NCBI GenBank assembly: GCA_910576125.1
Contig: CAJTHM010000011.1
Location: 62,001-126,000, forward strand
Direction of reading: 5' to 3'
Source of the DNA: Lachnospiraceae bacterium
GTDB lineage: Bacteria > Bacillota > Clostridia > Lachnospirales > Lachnospiraceae
Length of the DNA: 64,000 nt
Position numbers and translations under genes: made by a program
The notes under the pieces: model-generated
What the model was told of the DNA's origin: nothing
Databases searched by the model: none
What the model saw: the letters and a program-made list of their open reading frames with translations, nothing else
Shown here: in pieces, positions 8,784 through 17,803 of the stretch
How the letters are laid out: every line of letters starts with the position of its first letter
Position numbering within the stretch: position 1 is the first letter of the stretch

Positions 8784-10403
8784 TTATGATTTCTGATATT
8801 CTGGCAGAAAAGTCAGTTCCGCCGCCACACTGTCCTCCCCATTTCGCACTTCCAGGAGGATGCCCAGCTTTTTCGCGTAATAAGAGGCGATGTACAGACC
8901 CAGACCATGGCTGCGCATCCCGGAGGAATCCGCCTGGTGGCTGCCGCTGACGAAAGGTTCCAGGATATGGGGCGCAAGCTCTTCGGGAATGGTCACGCCA
9001 AAGTTCTCAATCAGAATCCTCCGCCCACAGCCCCCCGTTTCTAAATACGCGATTCGGATATGTCCTCCCTCAGGCGTATACCGCACCGCATTGGACAGCA
9101 GATTGTCCAGTATCTGGGAGATTATCATCTCATCCGTCTTTGCCGCAAACACCATATTTTCCGGCACATCCACCGCAATCCCTTTATCCGCCAGAGCCAC
9201 CTGACAGGACCGCAGCCTTTCCTCCAGCAGCTTTCCCACATCTGTCTGCCGGATTCGCATATCCTCCGCGCAATGGTTCAGATACAGGATATCCTCCACC
9301 ATCTTGCGCATGGAAAGAAGCTGTTCCTTTACCCTGGGAAGATAGACTTTCGTGTCCTTATATCTGCCGATTTCGTTCAGCATGCCGTCCACCAGCAGAA
9401 GCGCCGCCGCAATCGGGGTCTTCAGCTGATGGGAGGAAGCCCTCAGGAAGATTTCCTGCCGCCTGTTCTCCTCTGCCAGCTCCCTGTTCTTTTCTTCCAG
9501 CTGACAGTAGCCTTCTTTGATCTGCTGATACAGATCATCCAGGGTATCTGCCAGCTCCTGTATCTCGTCCCCCGTATCCGGCCGCTTTTCGGATAGCCGC
9601 CTCACGGAGAAATTCCTGTCGTATTTCATCTCTTCCGTATGCCGCACCAGCTCCATGACAGGGCTTACGATGCCTTTAGAATACAGGCGGGAAGACAGCA
9701 GCACCAGCAGAAATATAACCGCGCCCAGCATAGGGAGGCTCTGCAGCACAACAGGTCGGATTTCGTCCACATCAGGAGCCACCACCGGCAGGACGGACAT
9801 AATCATACGTTCTTCCGTCTTCTCAAAGGCGATGTAATTGGTGTATCGGTTGCTGGCATCCTCCACGCTCAACTCGGTGATGAACAGATTGTCAGAATAG
9901 GTGTGAATTTTGACAGATTCATTGCAGAACTCTTCTTCCATGTCCTGGAGATAACGGAAATTCAGGCTCACCGGCAGGGAACTGTCCTCCTGCACAACCT
10001 CTTCAAGGATATCGCCGAACCGGCCCATCTCCTCCCGTAAATCCCCGTCCTCCTCTGCATCCGCCAAAAATAGCAGCTCCCGGCATCTGTCCAGAATCTG
10101 GTTCATGCGCTCATCATGAAAGGTGATCTCCGCCGAAAACGCCTTCCCCGTAACCAGGACATAGTCCTCCTCCAGGGGAATTTCCAGAGAAATGCAGGCC
10201 GTGGAATTCCTCACGCTGACCCCCTCATATGAGCCCTGCTCCACATAGGCCTCATGCTGCCTGCGGATGGATTTCAGATTCTCTTCCATCACGTAGTCCA
10301 CGTAGAGGGAGGGCAGCATATAGATAAAATACCCTACCAGAAATATCAGCATGATCCCCGCCAGGGCCATACTGTAGAATAAATTCTTTCGTCCCAGACG
10401 CAT
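8784..10403 (-). CDS. Sensor histidine kinase (two-component system)
   Basis: The 539-residue membrane kinase has an N-terminal helix (residues about 12-34), a 170-residue extracytoplasmic sensor region, a second helix near 215-235, a HAMP-like linker and a coiled coil. The HisKA box is R-A-S-S-H-Q-L-K-T-P (His near residue 327), and the HATPase domain has N-L-L-S-N-A-V-R-Y-T and G-L-G-L-Y-I-A-S. An AGGAGA site precedes the ATG. It follows the response regulator by 14 bases and precedes the ABC exporter and comEC, so it probably controls export. The signal is unknown. Confidence 0.9.
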   Translation of the reverse strand: MRLGRKNLFYSMALAGIMLIFLVGYFIYMLPSLYVDYVMEENLKSIRRQHEAYVEQGSYEGVSVRNSTACISLEIPLEEDYVLVTGKAFSAEITFHDERMNQILDRCRELLFLADAEEDGDLREEMGRFGDILEEVVQEDSSLPVSLNFRYLQDMEEEFCNESVKIHTYSDNLFITELSVEDASNRYTNYIAFEKTEERMIMSVLPVVAPDVDEIRPVVLQSLPMLGAVIFLLVLLSSRLYSKGIVSPVMELVRHTEEMKYDRNFSVRRLSEKRPDTGDEIQELADTLDDLYQQIKEGYCQLEEKNRELAEENRRQEIFLRASSHQLKTPIAAALLLVDGMLNEIGRYKDTKVYLPRVKEQLLSMRKMVEDILYLNHCAEDMRIRQTDVGKLLEERLRSCQVALADKGIAVDVPENMVFAAKTDEMIISQILDNLLSNAVRYTPEGGHIRIAYLETGGCGRRILIENFGVTIPEELAPHILEPFVSGSHQADSSGMRSHGLGLYIASYYAKKLGILLEVRNGEDSVAAELTFLPEYQKS

Positions 10404-10417
10404 GAAAATCTCCTGTC

Positions 10418-11119
10418 TCAGCCGCCGCCCGGGGCAGGCTGCTGCGCGTTTCTGTCGAATTGATACCCCACGCCGATCACCGTCCTGATGCAGGGGATGG
10501 GGAGCTTTTTGCGCAGATTCTTCACATGGGCATCGATGATTCTGTCATTTCCGATGTAATCCTCGTTAAAGATACTTAAGATAAGCTGCTCTCTGGTAAA
10601 GACCCTGTCAGGATGTCCCATCAGCGTGTGCAGCAGCAGATACTCGCTGAGTGTCAGGGGCAGTTTCTCCCCCTGATAGAAAGCGCAGTATGCCTCCTCT
10701 TTCAGCACAAGGCCCTCTTTCCTGGCCTGTTCTCCCCCGCCGCCCCCGGTGCGGCGCAGAATGGTCTCCATCCTCTTCAGCAGAATGATGGGGGAGACCG
10801 GCTTGATGACATAATCGTCCGCATACAGATTAAAGGCTCTCACCTGGGTCTGTTCATCCTCCAGCGCCGTCAGCATGATTACCGCCGTGTCTTTCCCGCT
10901 GTTCCTGACAGACTGCAGCACCTCAAAGCCGTCCGCCCCCGGCACGCAGATATCCAGCACCGCTATGTGGAAATCCTGTTCCCGCAGAAGCGCCATCGCC
11001 TTGTCGCCCCGCTCTGCCCCGGTCACCCGGTATCCGGACATTGTCATATATTCTGTCAGGACTTCCCGGATAGTGGGCTCATCCTCCAGAAATAAGACCC
11101 TGTACGCTGTCTCTTTCAT
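10418..11119 (-). CDS. OmpR/PhoB-family response regulator
   Basis: The N-terminal receiver domain has paired acidic residues (F-L-E-D-E-P), a phospho-acceptor Asp in A-V-L-D-I-C-V-P and a Lys in V-I-K-P. The C-terminal winged-helix DNA-binding domain ends D-A-H-V-K-N-L-R-K-K-L and G-V-G-Y-Q-F. The start at 11119 sits an ideal distance from GGAGGG; an ATG three codons upstream would touch that site. It pairs with the kinase downstream. The repeated motif before this gene and before the ABC genes may be its target. Confidence 0.9.
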   Translation of the reverse strand: MKETAYRVLFLEDEPTIREVLTEYMTMSGYRVTGAERGDKAMALLREQDFHIAVLDICVPGADGFEVLQSVRNSGKDTAVIMLTALEDEQTQVRAFNLYADDYVIKPVSPIILLKRMETILRRTGGGGGEQARKEGLVLKEEAYCAFYQGEKLPLTLSEYLLLHTLMGHPDRVFTREQLILSIFNEDYIGNDRIIDAHVKNLRKKLPIPCIRTVIGVGYQFDRNAQQPAPGGG

Positions 11120-11141
11120 TTTAAGCATCCCTCCGGATGTT

Positions 11142-11174
11142 ATTATAACACTTTGATGTGAATTTCATATGAAG
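11142..11174 (-). promoter_or_regulatory. Promoter and operator of the response regulator operon
   Basis: A TATAAT -10 box on the minus strand (11142-11147) lacks a good -35 box. The place of the -35 is taken by CTTCATATGAAATTC (11160-11174), which contains the palindrome TTCATATGAA. This fits an activator-dependent, autoregulated promoter. Confidence 0.5.
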
Positions 11175-11196
11175 ATTGTAAAGACAGAGGCAAAAA

Positions 11197-12111
11197 TTAA
11201 TTCTCCAGAGTCGTCACGATGTCCAGATTCCTCTCATAGGCGGCGGAAGACAGCGCCGACGGCACCTCCCCGTTGATCAGAATCTGCACTTTATTGATAT
11301 TGCTCAGTTCCGCCAGGGAATTGACGATAGAATAGACAGATACATCCGTAGATACGTTATTCACCACATTCAGAAAATTCTCGTCCAGATTCACATAGCA
11401 GACGCCGTCCTTGGTCATTACATTGACAATCTTCGTATTTGGATTGATGGACGGATACAGCCCCTCTATCTGGCCGCTGGGACCTGCGATCAGCTCCTCC
11501 ACCACGAAGCGCTCCATGGGCGTATTGGTGGAATAATGTTTTTCCCGGTAAGCGGCTATCAGGTCCGTACCGCTCTCCCCGGCAAAATACAGCTTTACCC
11601 TTGCCAGCTCATAGGTATTGATTTCATTGCCGTCATTGTCGATGAACTGATCCGCGTTCATCCAGCTGATCACATTGCCGTTCCTGTCGCTTAGCTGGTT
11701 CCCCTCCACGGTTATCATCACCAGATTCACGTTCTCCAGCTGAGTCAGGGTGCGCACCACCGCAGCCCGCACCAGGACCTCCGTCATCACCGGCAGTTCA
11801 TTATAGGCGGCGTCCACGTCAATCGCCAGATTGCCCTCCTCCAGCTTTGTGCCCAGCACCCGGAATCCCATATCCAGAGGCGCCTTATACTCCAGCTTCT
11901 CCGGGCTGGTGGACAGGCATTCCATCAGCTCCTGCAGTTCATCCTCTGCCGTAAGCGCTTCCATTTCATGGGCATGCATCTCCACCTTGGTCTCGGAGTT
12001 GCTCACATAATAGACCTGGTACAGATTTTCCGCCTCCGTGCCATCCTGACCACAGGAGACGATTGCCAGCATACATATACATGCCAGCAGGATTCCATAT
12101 ATTTTCTTCAT
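11197..12111 (-). CDS. GerMN-domain lipoprotein
   Basis: The 304-residue product starts with a lipoprotein signal (M-K-K-I-Y-G, hydrophobic core, then S-C as the likely lipidated Cys near residue 20). Two GerMN-type domains follow, about residues 55-155 and 185-300, each with an alternating beta pattern and a V-Y-S-I-V-N-S-L-like helix. GerMN domains occur in spore germination protein GerM and in envelope lipoproteins of Clostridia. The start at 12111 is set by GAGGAGTGGCATT. It follows the WalK-like kinase by 24 bases and probably acts outside the membrane in the same cell-wall pathway. Confidence 0.88.
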   Translation of the reverse strand: MKKIYGILLACICMLAIVSCGQDGTEAENLYQVYYVSNSETKVEMHAHEMEALTAEDELQELMECLSTSPEKLEYKAPLDMGFRVLGTKLEEGNLAIDVDAAYNELPVMTEVLVRAAVVRTLTQLENVNLVMITVEGNQLSDRNGNVISWMNADQFIDNDGNEINTYELARVKLYFAGESGTDLIAAYREKHYSTNTPMERFVVEELIAGPSGQIEGLYPSINPNTKIVNVMTKDGVCYVNLDENFLNVVNNVSTDVSVYSIVNSLAELSNINKVQILINGEVPSALSSAAYERNLDIVTTLEN

Positions 12112-12135
12112 AATGCCACTCCTCAATCCTGCGAC

Positions 12136-13638
12136 TCATACTCTTTCCGCTGCCAGAACCGCATTGCCGACCGTGTGAATCAGAGGAACCTTTACCGTAA
12201 AGCTGGTCCCCTCCCCCTCCACGCTGGCCACAGTGATGCTCCCCCTGTGCATCAGGACAGAGCTCTTTGTGATGGCAAGTCCCAGCCCCGTTCCTCCGAT
12301 TTCCCTGGAATGGGATTTGTCCACCCGGTAGAACCTCTCATAGATATGCGCCAGGGAATCTTCCGGGATTCCCAGCCCGGAATCGCTGACCTTGAAGATA
12401 AAATACTGGTGGTCCGCGTCCAGTTCCACTTTCACCCAGCCATGCTCCTTGTTATACTTGATGGCGTTCTCCACCAGATTAGTCATGACTAATGTCATTT
12501 TCACTTCGTCTACCTCGGCCACCACAGGGCGGATGCTCTCAAAGACCACTTCCACATCCTTTTTTCTGGCGATGGGGCGGAGGCGTTTTAAAATCAGCTC
12601 CACCAGTTCGTTCATGTTCAGCGAGACGATGTTCAGCTCCTGGGCTTTCTTATCCATTTTGACCAGCGCAAGGAGATCCGTGATGATCTGGTTCTCTCTG
12701 TCTATCTCTGAAGCGATGTCCTCCAGAAATTCCCGGTACAGCTCCGCCGGGGCGTCTCCCTGGGCCAGCAGAGAATCCGCCAGCACCTTGATGGCAGCCA
12801 TGGGGGTCTTGAGCTCATGGGACACGTTCTCCACGAATTCCTGTCTGGAATTGTCCAGCGTCCTCATCCGTTTCAGCAGCTGATTGAACGCGTCCACGAT
12901 ATGGTCCGTCTCCGCGTAGCCCTGCACGAAAATGCTCTCATCCCTGTAACCGGCTTTCACCTCATTGATGGCCTCCGTCACCCTGTTAAAGGGTCTCGTC
13001 ATCACCACCGACAGCACGATTGCCATGGCCACGATGACCACGATCATCAGGCTCTCCAGAATCAGCGCATTGCGCCCCAGCACCTCCAGGTTGGCCGCGA
13101 TGGATTCATTGGATATGCTGGTCAGCATGACCGCGATGATCTCCCCGGTATCGCTGCCGGCATCCGTAATGAATGTGGTCATCTCTATGTAGCCGTGTTC
13201 GCTGTCGTAATTATTGGTGATCTGCCCCTGAAAGCACTTGATGACCTCCTCGGAGATGATAGTCTTCCCCTCGCTGATGCCATAGGTGTCTTTCAGCACT
13301 TTCAGGCCGGAGTCGATGATCATGACCCGGCCCTCATACAGATTCGATATCATTTCCAGCTCCGCATCGATTACTTCCCTGGACACGCTGCTGGTATAGC
13401 CCTCGGGCTTTGTATTGAAATAATTGTTGCTGATCAGGTGATTTCCCACAATCATCAGCTGATTCTGAACGGTAGAAATACGCTGCTGTACCGAACGCTC
13501 CTCATAGCTTCCCAGGATTCCGTAGCGCATGATGACGCTGGGCACAAGCCCGGCCACCAACACCACCAGGAACATGCGTGTCTGTAAGCTGCGCATGGAA
13601 AGAAATGCTTTCAGCTCTCTGAATATTTTTGCTATCAT
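12136..13638 (-). CDS. walK: WalK-like sensor histidine kinase with HAMP domain
   Basis: The 500-residue kinase has two membrane helices (about 20-42 and 190-212) around an extracytoplasmic dCache/PAS-like sensor. A HAMP domain (near 213-265) leads to a HisKA box F-V-E-N-V-S-H-E-L-K-T-P and a HATPase domain with N-L-V-E-N-A-I-K-Y-N, D-S-G-L-G-I-P and G-G-T-G-L-G-L-A-I. Order and size fit the WalK/VicK kinases that match wall hydrolase activity to growth. It lacks the extra cytoplasmic PAS domain of Bacillus WalK. The symbol rests on similarity and context, so ResE/PhoR-like function is not excluded. Confidence 0.8.
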   Translation of the reverse strand: MIAKIFRELKAFLSMRSLQTRMFLVVLVAGLVPSVIMRYGILGSYEERSVQQRISTVQNQLMIVGNHLISNNYFNTKPEGYTSSVSREVIDAELEMISNLYEGRVMIIDSGLKVLKDTYGISEGKTIISEEVIKCFQGQITNNYDSEHGYIEMTTFITDAGSDTGEIIAVMLTSISNESIAANLEVLGRNALILESLMIVVIVAMAIVLSVVMTRPFNRVTEAINEVKAGYRDESIFVQGYAETDHIVDAFNQLLKRMRTLDNSRQEFVENVSHELKTPMAAIKVLADSLLAQGDAPAELYREFLEDIASEIDRENQIITDLLALVKMDKKAQELNIVSLNMNELVELILKRLRPIARKKDVEVVFESIRPVVAEVDEVKMTLVMTNLVENAIKYNKEHGWVKVELDADHQYFIFKVSDSGLGIPEDSLAHIYERFYRVDKSHSREIGGTGLGLAITKSSVLMHRGSITVASVEGEGTSFTVKVPLIHTVGNAVLAAERV

Positions 13639-13684
13639 TTTCCCTACTCCGGCTTTTACCCAGTCAAGTTACGCGCATCCCTGC

Positions 13685-14383
13685 TCAGTTCCTAAAGTAG
13701 TAACCGACTCCCCATTTCGTATATACATACTGGGGCTCGCTGGGATTGGGCTCTATCTTTTCCCTGAGCCTCCTGACGTGCACGTCCACGGTGCGCACAT
13801 CCCCCGGGTAATCCGCGCCCCACACCAGATGCAGAAGATTTTCGCGGCTGTACACCTTGTCCGGGTTGGTCATCAGAAGCTCCAGCAGCTCAAACTCCTT
13901 GGCCGTAAGCCCGATTTCCTTTCCGGCGATGAAAGCCCTCCTGCCCTCGCAGTCCAGACGCACTTCCCCATGCTCCACTACCTTTGCCGGAGACGCCTCC
14001 CCCATGATGCGCTTGGGCTCTATGCGGCGCATGATCGCCTTGATGCGGGCCTTTACCTCCAGGATGTTGAAAGGTTTGGTGATATAGTCGTCGGCGCCGT
14101 ATTCCAGCCCCAGTATCTTGTCCATGTCCTCGCCCTTTGCCGTAAGCATCACGATGGGCACATTGGAGAACTCGCGAATCTGCTGGCAGACCTCAAAGCC
14201 GGTGAGCTTCGGCAGCATCACGTCCAGCAGGATGATGTCATACTGGTTATTATGCGCGTATTCCAGGGCTTCCTCCCCGTCGTATGCGCAGTCCACCTGC
14301 ATATCATCCTGCTCCAAGCTGAAACGGATTCCCTTTACGATCAGCTTCTCGTCGTCTACCACCAAAGCCCTCTTCTTTGCCAT
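13685..14383 (-). CDS. walR: WalR/YycF-like response regulator
   Basis: A 232-residue OmpR-family regulator. The receiver has V-V-D-D-E at the start, phospho-acceptor Asp in I-I-L-L-D-V-M-L-P and the T-K-P-F lysine. The winged helix has W-G-A-D-Y-P-G-D-V-R-T-V-D-V-H-V-R-R-L-R-E-K, the recognition pattern characteristic of WalR/YycF. A GGGGTTGAC site precedes the ATG. It is 46 bases upstream of the kinase and 30 bases after the ComEA-like gene, so comEA, walR, walK and the GerMN gene probably form one transcript. Confidence 0.85.
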   Translation of the reverse strand: MAKKRALVVDDEKLIVKGIRFSLEQDDMQVDCAYDGEEALEYAHNNQYDIILLDVMLPKLTGFEVCQQIREFSNVPIVMLTAKGEDMDKILGLEYGADDYITKPFNILEVKARIKAIMRRIEPKRIMGEASPAKVVEHGEVRLDCEGRRAFIAGKEIGLTAKEFELLELLMTNPDKVYSRENLLHLVWGADYPGDVRTVDVHVRRLREKIEPNPSEPQYVYTKWGVGYYFRN

Positions 14384-14413
14384 GTCAACCCCCTGCTATC
14401 AACCATCTTCTAA

Positions 14414-15028
14414 TCATTTAACCGTTATCTTGTCACGTATTTTCTCGTATGCCGCTGTCTTGATGCCGGATACTTTCATGATATCCTCACAGCTCTCGAA
14501 CCTGCCGTTGGCCTCTCTGTAGGCTATGATATCCCGGGCCCTGCTCTCCCCGATTCCCGGCAGGGTGCACAGCGCCGCCTCATCCGCGGTATTGATATTT
14601 ATCAGCCCCGCTGCCGCATCGGCTTGCGTCTGGCCTTCCTCCGGCGCTTCGTCCGCTGTGGGAAAGTACAGCTTCTGCCCGTCGGACACCCAGTCCGCCA
14701 GATTCACGGCCTCCTGCCCGGCATCCGCCCCGAAGCCCCCTGCGGCTTTCAGCGCATCCTCCACCCGGCTGCCCTGGGGAATCTCCACCACGCCGGGATT
14801 TACAACTGCGCCGCACACATAGACACGGATTGTCGTATCCTGCCGGGCGGCCTCCGGCTGTTTTGTGCCCTCAGAGGCCTCTGCCGCCCCCGCTTCCGCG
14901 GAATCCGCCGTCTCCGTACCATCCGCTTCTCCGATGAGTATTTCGGCCCCCTTATCGCCGCAGCCACAACACAGCAACAGACATGCCGTTATCAGGCACG
15001 CGATTTTGAATATACTTTTTTTCATCAT
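14414..15028 (-). CDS. comEA: ComEA-like helix-hairpin-helix lipoprotein
   Basis: The 204-residue product has a lipoprotein signal (hydrophobic core ending C-C-G-C-G), a low-complexity Ala/Glu spacer, an SLBB domain (I-R-V-Y-V-C-G-A-V to A-G-G-F-G) and a C-terminal helix-hairpin-helix domain with I-N-I-N-T-A-D-E-A and L-P-G-I-G-E-S-R-A. ComEA is the membrane-anchored double-stranded DNA receptor of natural transformation and hands DNA to ComEC. Here the anchor looks like a lipid-modified Cys instead of the usual helix. It heads the WalRK transcript, away from comEC at 4.6 kb. Confidence 0.88.
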   Translation of the reverse strand: MMKKSIFKIACLITACLLLCCGCGDKGAEILIGEADGTETADSAEAGAAEASEGTKQPEAARQDTTIRVYVCGAVVNPGVVEIPQGSRVEDALKAAGGFGADAGQEAVNLADWVSDGQKLYFPTADEAPEEGQTQADAAAGLININTADEAALCTLPGIGESRARDIIAYREANGRFESCEDIMKVSGIKTAAYEKIRDKITVK

Positions 15029-15078
15029 AGTCCCTTTCTCTCTGAAAAAGGGATTGCCTCTCTATGCTGACTGATTTT

Positions 15079-15107
15079 ATTGTACTGGAAAGGCAGCTTT
15101 TTATCAA
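15079..15107 (-). promoter_or_regulatory. Promoter of the comEA-walRK-GerMN operon
   Basis: Minus-strand TTGATA (-35, 15102-15107) and TACAAT (-10, 15079-15084) are separated by 17 bases and lie about 50 bases upstream of the comEA-like start. Confidence 0.6.
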
Positions 15108-15137
15108 GTGCCTTTCAGAAATCTTCACAAAAAATAA

Positions 15138-15782
15138 TCAGCGTATGAATCTCTCCAGCCTCTTCCCGACCCAGGCTATCACCGGCCCGATGAAGAACGC
15201 GGCGACTATGGTGACAGGCCCCACATCGCCTCCGAGGACCGCTCCGATGGCCATGACGCAGATGTCCCAAATCATCCTTACCATCCGAAAGGACAGTTTA
15301 TGTACATGGTCCGCGATGATGAAAGGAACTCCGTCATAAGGTGATGTCCCCAGTCCGGCGGCCATATAGGTGGCGGCTCCCGCGATGAACACGATCAGCA
15401 CAGGAATCAGGAACCCCAGCCGCATGGGCAGTCCCGCGAAGAAACCCTCCGGCAGGACGCTGTCCCATACCCAGCCGAAGAAATCCGCGATATAGCCCAT
15501 GCAGACCATATTCCCTATGGTCCCGAAGCCGATCTTGCTCAGGTCATACCGTATCACGAACCCGAACAGGATAAGCTGACACAGCAGCTGCGCCGTTCCG
15601 AAGCTGATCGGCACATGGTTGACCACGCCCTGGGTAAGGCTGGTGCAGGGATCCGTGCCCAGATTCAGCCTGATCAGAAGCGACAGCCCGAATCCCTGCA
15701 CGGTGACTCCCAGAATCATCATGATGAACCGGTTCCTGAATTTAGGAGGTCTTGCAAAACATTTCTTTTCCGTTTTTTCCAT
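15138..15782 (-). CDS. YczE/YyaS/YitT-family membrane protein
   Basis: The 214-residue product has about five to six hydrophobic helices and the family signatures G-L-G-T-S-P-Y-D-G-V-P and N-L-G-T-D-P-C-T-S-L, duplicated motifs near the N-terminus and middle. YczE-type proteins are inner-membrane proteins without a settled biochemical role; Bacillus YczE affects lipopeptide production. The gene reads toward the comEA promoter region, with no obvious partner. Assignment is by motif and topology. Confidence 0.82.
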   Translation of the reverse strand: MEKTEKKCFARPPKFRNRFIMMILGVTVQGFGLSLLIRLNLGTDPCTSLTQGVVNHVPISFGTAQLLCQLILFGFVIRYDLSKIGFGTIGNMVCMGYIADFFGWVWDSVLPEGFFAGLPMRLGFLIPVLIVFIAGAATYMAAGLGTSPYDGVPFIIADHVHKLSFRMVRMIWDICVMAIGAVLGGDVGPVTIVAAFFIGPVIAWVGKRLERFIR

Positions 15783-15836
15783 TTTACTTTCCCACTCTTA
15801 ATCTCTGTCCCGGCCCGAAGCCGGGAATCCATGTTT

Positions 15837-16268
15837 TCACTTCCACTTAAAGATGATGATGCCCGCTACAGCCAGTCCCATCCCGATTGCCTTGCGCCAC
15901 TCCCAGGGCTGCTTCTCCACCCCGAAAAGCCCGCAGAGCTCGATTGCGTAGGCCACCGCCAGCTGCGCCACCACTATCAGCATGACCGCCCTGGCAGGCC
16001 CCAGCATATCCATGCTCCTGATGACGGTGTAGGTGATGAATGCTCCGATTGCGCCGCCCAGCAGCATGTACTTGGGCTCTGCCTGAAATACCTGCAGCAG
16101 ATTGCTCCTGTCCGTACAGACCCAGGCTCCCAGACAGACCAACAGTGCCGTCAGCTGCACGAAGGCGCTGGCTGACCAGATGCTGGAGGACTTGGTCACC
16201 TGGGTGTTGAACACGCCCTGTACACTCATCAGCGCTCCGGAAATCAATGCAATAAAAATTCCAATCAT
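15837..16268 (-). CDS. DMT-family half-transporter (DUF606/YdcZ type)
   Basis: A 143-residue protein with five hydrophobic helices, the size of a half DMT transporter. It begins M-I-G-I-F-I-A-L-I-S-G-A-L-M-S-V-Q-G-V-F-N-T, a typical DUF606 opening, and ends with a short basic tail. The ATG at 16268 is favoured over an in-frame GTG that overlaps the AAAGGTGG site. Such proteins probably dimerise in the membrane; the substrate is unknown. Confidence 0.82.
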   Translation of the reverse strand: MIGIFIALISGALMSVQGVFNTQVTKSSSIWSASAFVQLTALLVCLGAWVCTDRSNLLQVFQAEPKYMLLGGAIGAFITYTVIRSMDMLGPARAVMLIVVAQLAVAYAIELCGLFGVEKQPWEWRKAIGMGLAVAGIIIFKWK

Positions 16269-16321
16269 AGGTTCCACCTTTCTTTACACATCTTATGAAC
16301 AAAAGTGTCTCCCATGATTGG

Positions 16322-16351
16322 AAAAATATGCGCACTATCGGTTATGCATAT
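16322..16351 (-). terminator. Weak terminator-like hairpin after the solute-binding protein
   Basis: A 6-bp ATATGC/GCATAT stem is followed on the minus strand by a run of T residues, 20 bases past the stop codon at 16371. The short stem makes this tentative. Confidence 0.35.
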
Positions 16352-16370
16352 ATCAATTTCCTGTCTCCCG

Positions 16371-17768
16371 TCAACGCGAAGCATCGATCTGCAGCTGAAT
16401 CTGGCCGGCCAGCTCCTGTACCAGAGCCGTCACGTCAGCCCCGTTCCACGCCTTTGAGAACAGGCTCTCCAGCTGTACCCAGAAATTTCCTGTCTCCATC
16501 ATCTTCGGCAGCGGTATGCTGTCCGCGTAAGCCAGCTTGAAAATCTGCAGCGCTCCGTTCTCCTCGTTCACCCCAAGCTTCGCAGGCACCTTGCCCGTCC
16601 TGTCGTACAGGGACTGGGCGCATTCGCCCACCAGGTAGGCCGCGAAACGGTTGGCCAGCTCCTCGTGCGCGGAATAGCTGTTCACCGCCACGGCAGTGGT
16701 GACCGACATGGTGCGGCTTAGCAGTTCGGGACTTATCCGGGGCAGGGGAGCGATGCCGTAGTCAAAGGCAATCTCCCCGCTCGCTTTCGCCTCGGCCAGC
16801 CGCGCCGCAGCATCTGTGGTGGCTATGGTGAATACCAGCCTGCCCTGGCAGAAGTCATCCATTACAGATTCATAGTCCACCTTGTCCGGCTCTATGAAAA
16901 AGAACTGGTTCAGGGCCTTATAGACCTCCAGGCACTGTATCGTCTCAGGATTGTTGATATTGACCAGCGAGGCGTCATCCCCCGCGTCCCCGCCCACAAT
17001 CATATAATTCCCCACAATCCAGTAATTGTAGAAGATATCCGACACATCCCATCTCATGACGTCCACGCCCTGTGGCACATCGAAAGTATCCGCGATGTGC
17101 AGGATGTCGTCTATGGTACCGGGAACCGCGTTCCGGAAATAATTTTCCGTATTCTGCGCCAGCAGCGCCTCATCCACTTCGACTCCCGATGAATCCTCAC
17201 TCGGATTCTCCTCTTCCTCGCCGGCCTCCAGAAGCTCCTTTGTAGCAATCTGGGAGGCCCATTCATGAAGATACGTCTCGTTGTAGACCAGAGCGCTGGT
17301 CTCAAAGCAGAGCGGATACGCCACCCGCATCCCCTGATAGGATACCGCCGACAGAGCCGCCTGAGGGAAATTGGACTCGCTGCAGATTCCCTCTATGTCC
17401 TGAATCTGCGTGGCCAGTCCCGCCAGATATGCTTTCTCCAGAGAATCGTGGCTAATCAGGTAAGCGTCCGGCACCTGGCTGGAGCCGGCGCTGGCCCTGC
17501 TGACTGCCTCCAGATACTCGCTCTCGGAAGTCAGCACGGGAATGACCCTCACTCCCTCCCTCTCGCCGAAAGACACGGATGCACTATTGACGAAATTCGT
17601 CATCCCGTCATCGGAATACCAGAAATAAATAGTCTCTTTATCATCCCCCCATGTGAGAGGGCTGCCCGTCTCCTCCGCGTCGCCCGCAGCAAAGGTACTT
17701 CCATATAAAACGGCAGCAGCCATGACCAGCACAGCCGCCGCTGCAGTCAATCTCTTTTTCAGATACAT
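16371..17768 (-). CDS. Orphan extracellular solute-binding protein
   Basis: The 465-residue product has an N-terminal secretion signal (M-Y-L-K-K-R then an Ala/Val-rich core) and the fold pattern of family 1 sugar-binding proteins of ABC importers: E-T-I-Y-F-W-Y-S-D-D-G near residue 45, G-M-R-V-A-Y-P-L-C-F-E near 147 and repeated sugar-site aromatics. No lipobox Cys is visible; the signal ends near G-S-T-F-A-A-G. This is odd for a Gram-positive binding protein, which normally needs lipid anchoring. No permease or ATPase gene is adjacent. It begins 35 bases after argD, so it may be cotranscribed with the arginine genes. The ligand is unknown. Confidence 0.75.
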   Translation of the reverse strand: MYLKKRLTAAAAVLVMAAAVLYGSTFAAGDAEETGSPLTWGDDKETIYFWYSDDGMTNFVNSASVSFGEREGVRVIPVLTSESEYLEAVSRASAGSSQVPDAYLISHDSLEKAYLAGLATQIQDIEGICSESNFPQAALSAVSYQGMRVAYPLCFETSALVYNETYLHEWASQIATKELLEAGEEEENPSEDSSGVEVDEALLAQNTENYFRNAVPGTIDDILHIADTFDVPQGVDVMRWDVSDIFYNYWIVGNYMIVGGDAGDDASLVNINNPETIQCLEVYKALNQFFFIEPDKVDYESVMDDFCQGRLVFTIATTDAAARLAEAKASGEIAFDYGIAPLPRISPELLSRTMSVTTAVAVNSYSAHEELANRFAAYLVGECAQSLYDRTGKVPAKLGVNEENGALQIFKLAYADSIPLPKMMETGNFWVQLESLFSKAWNGADVTALVQELAGQIQLQIDASR

Positions 17769-17803
17769 ACCAAACTCCTATATCGCTGCCGCCGCGCCCT
17801 TCC

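Noticed and set aside
15029..16370. Mobile element or phage remnant around the small membrane proteins
   Set aside because: No terminal repeats, integrase or transposase fragments; both genes fit known transporter-like families.
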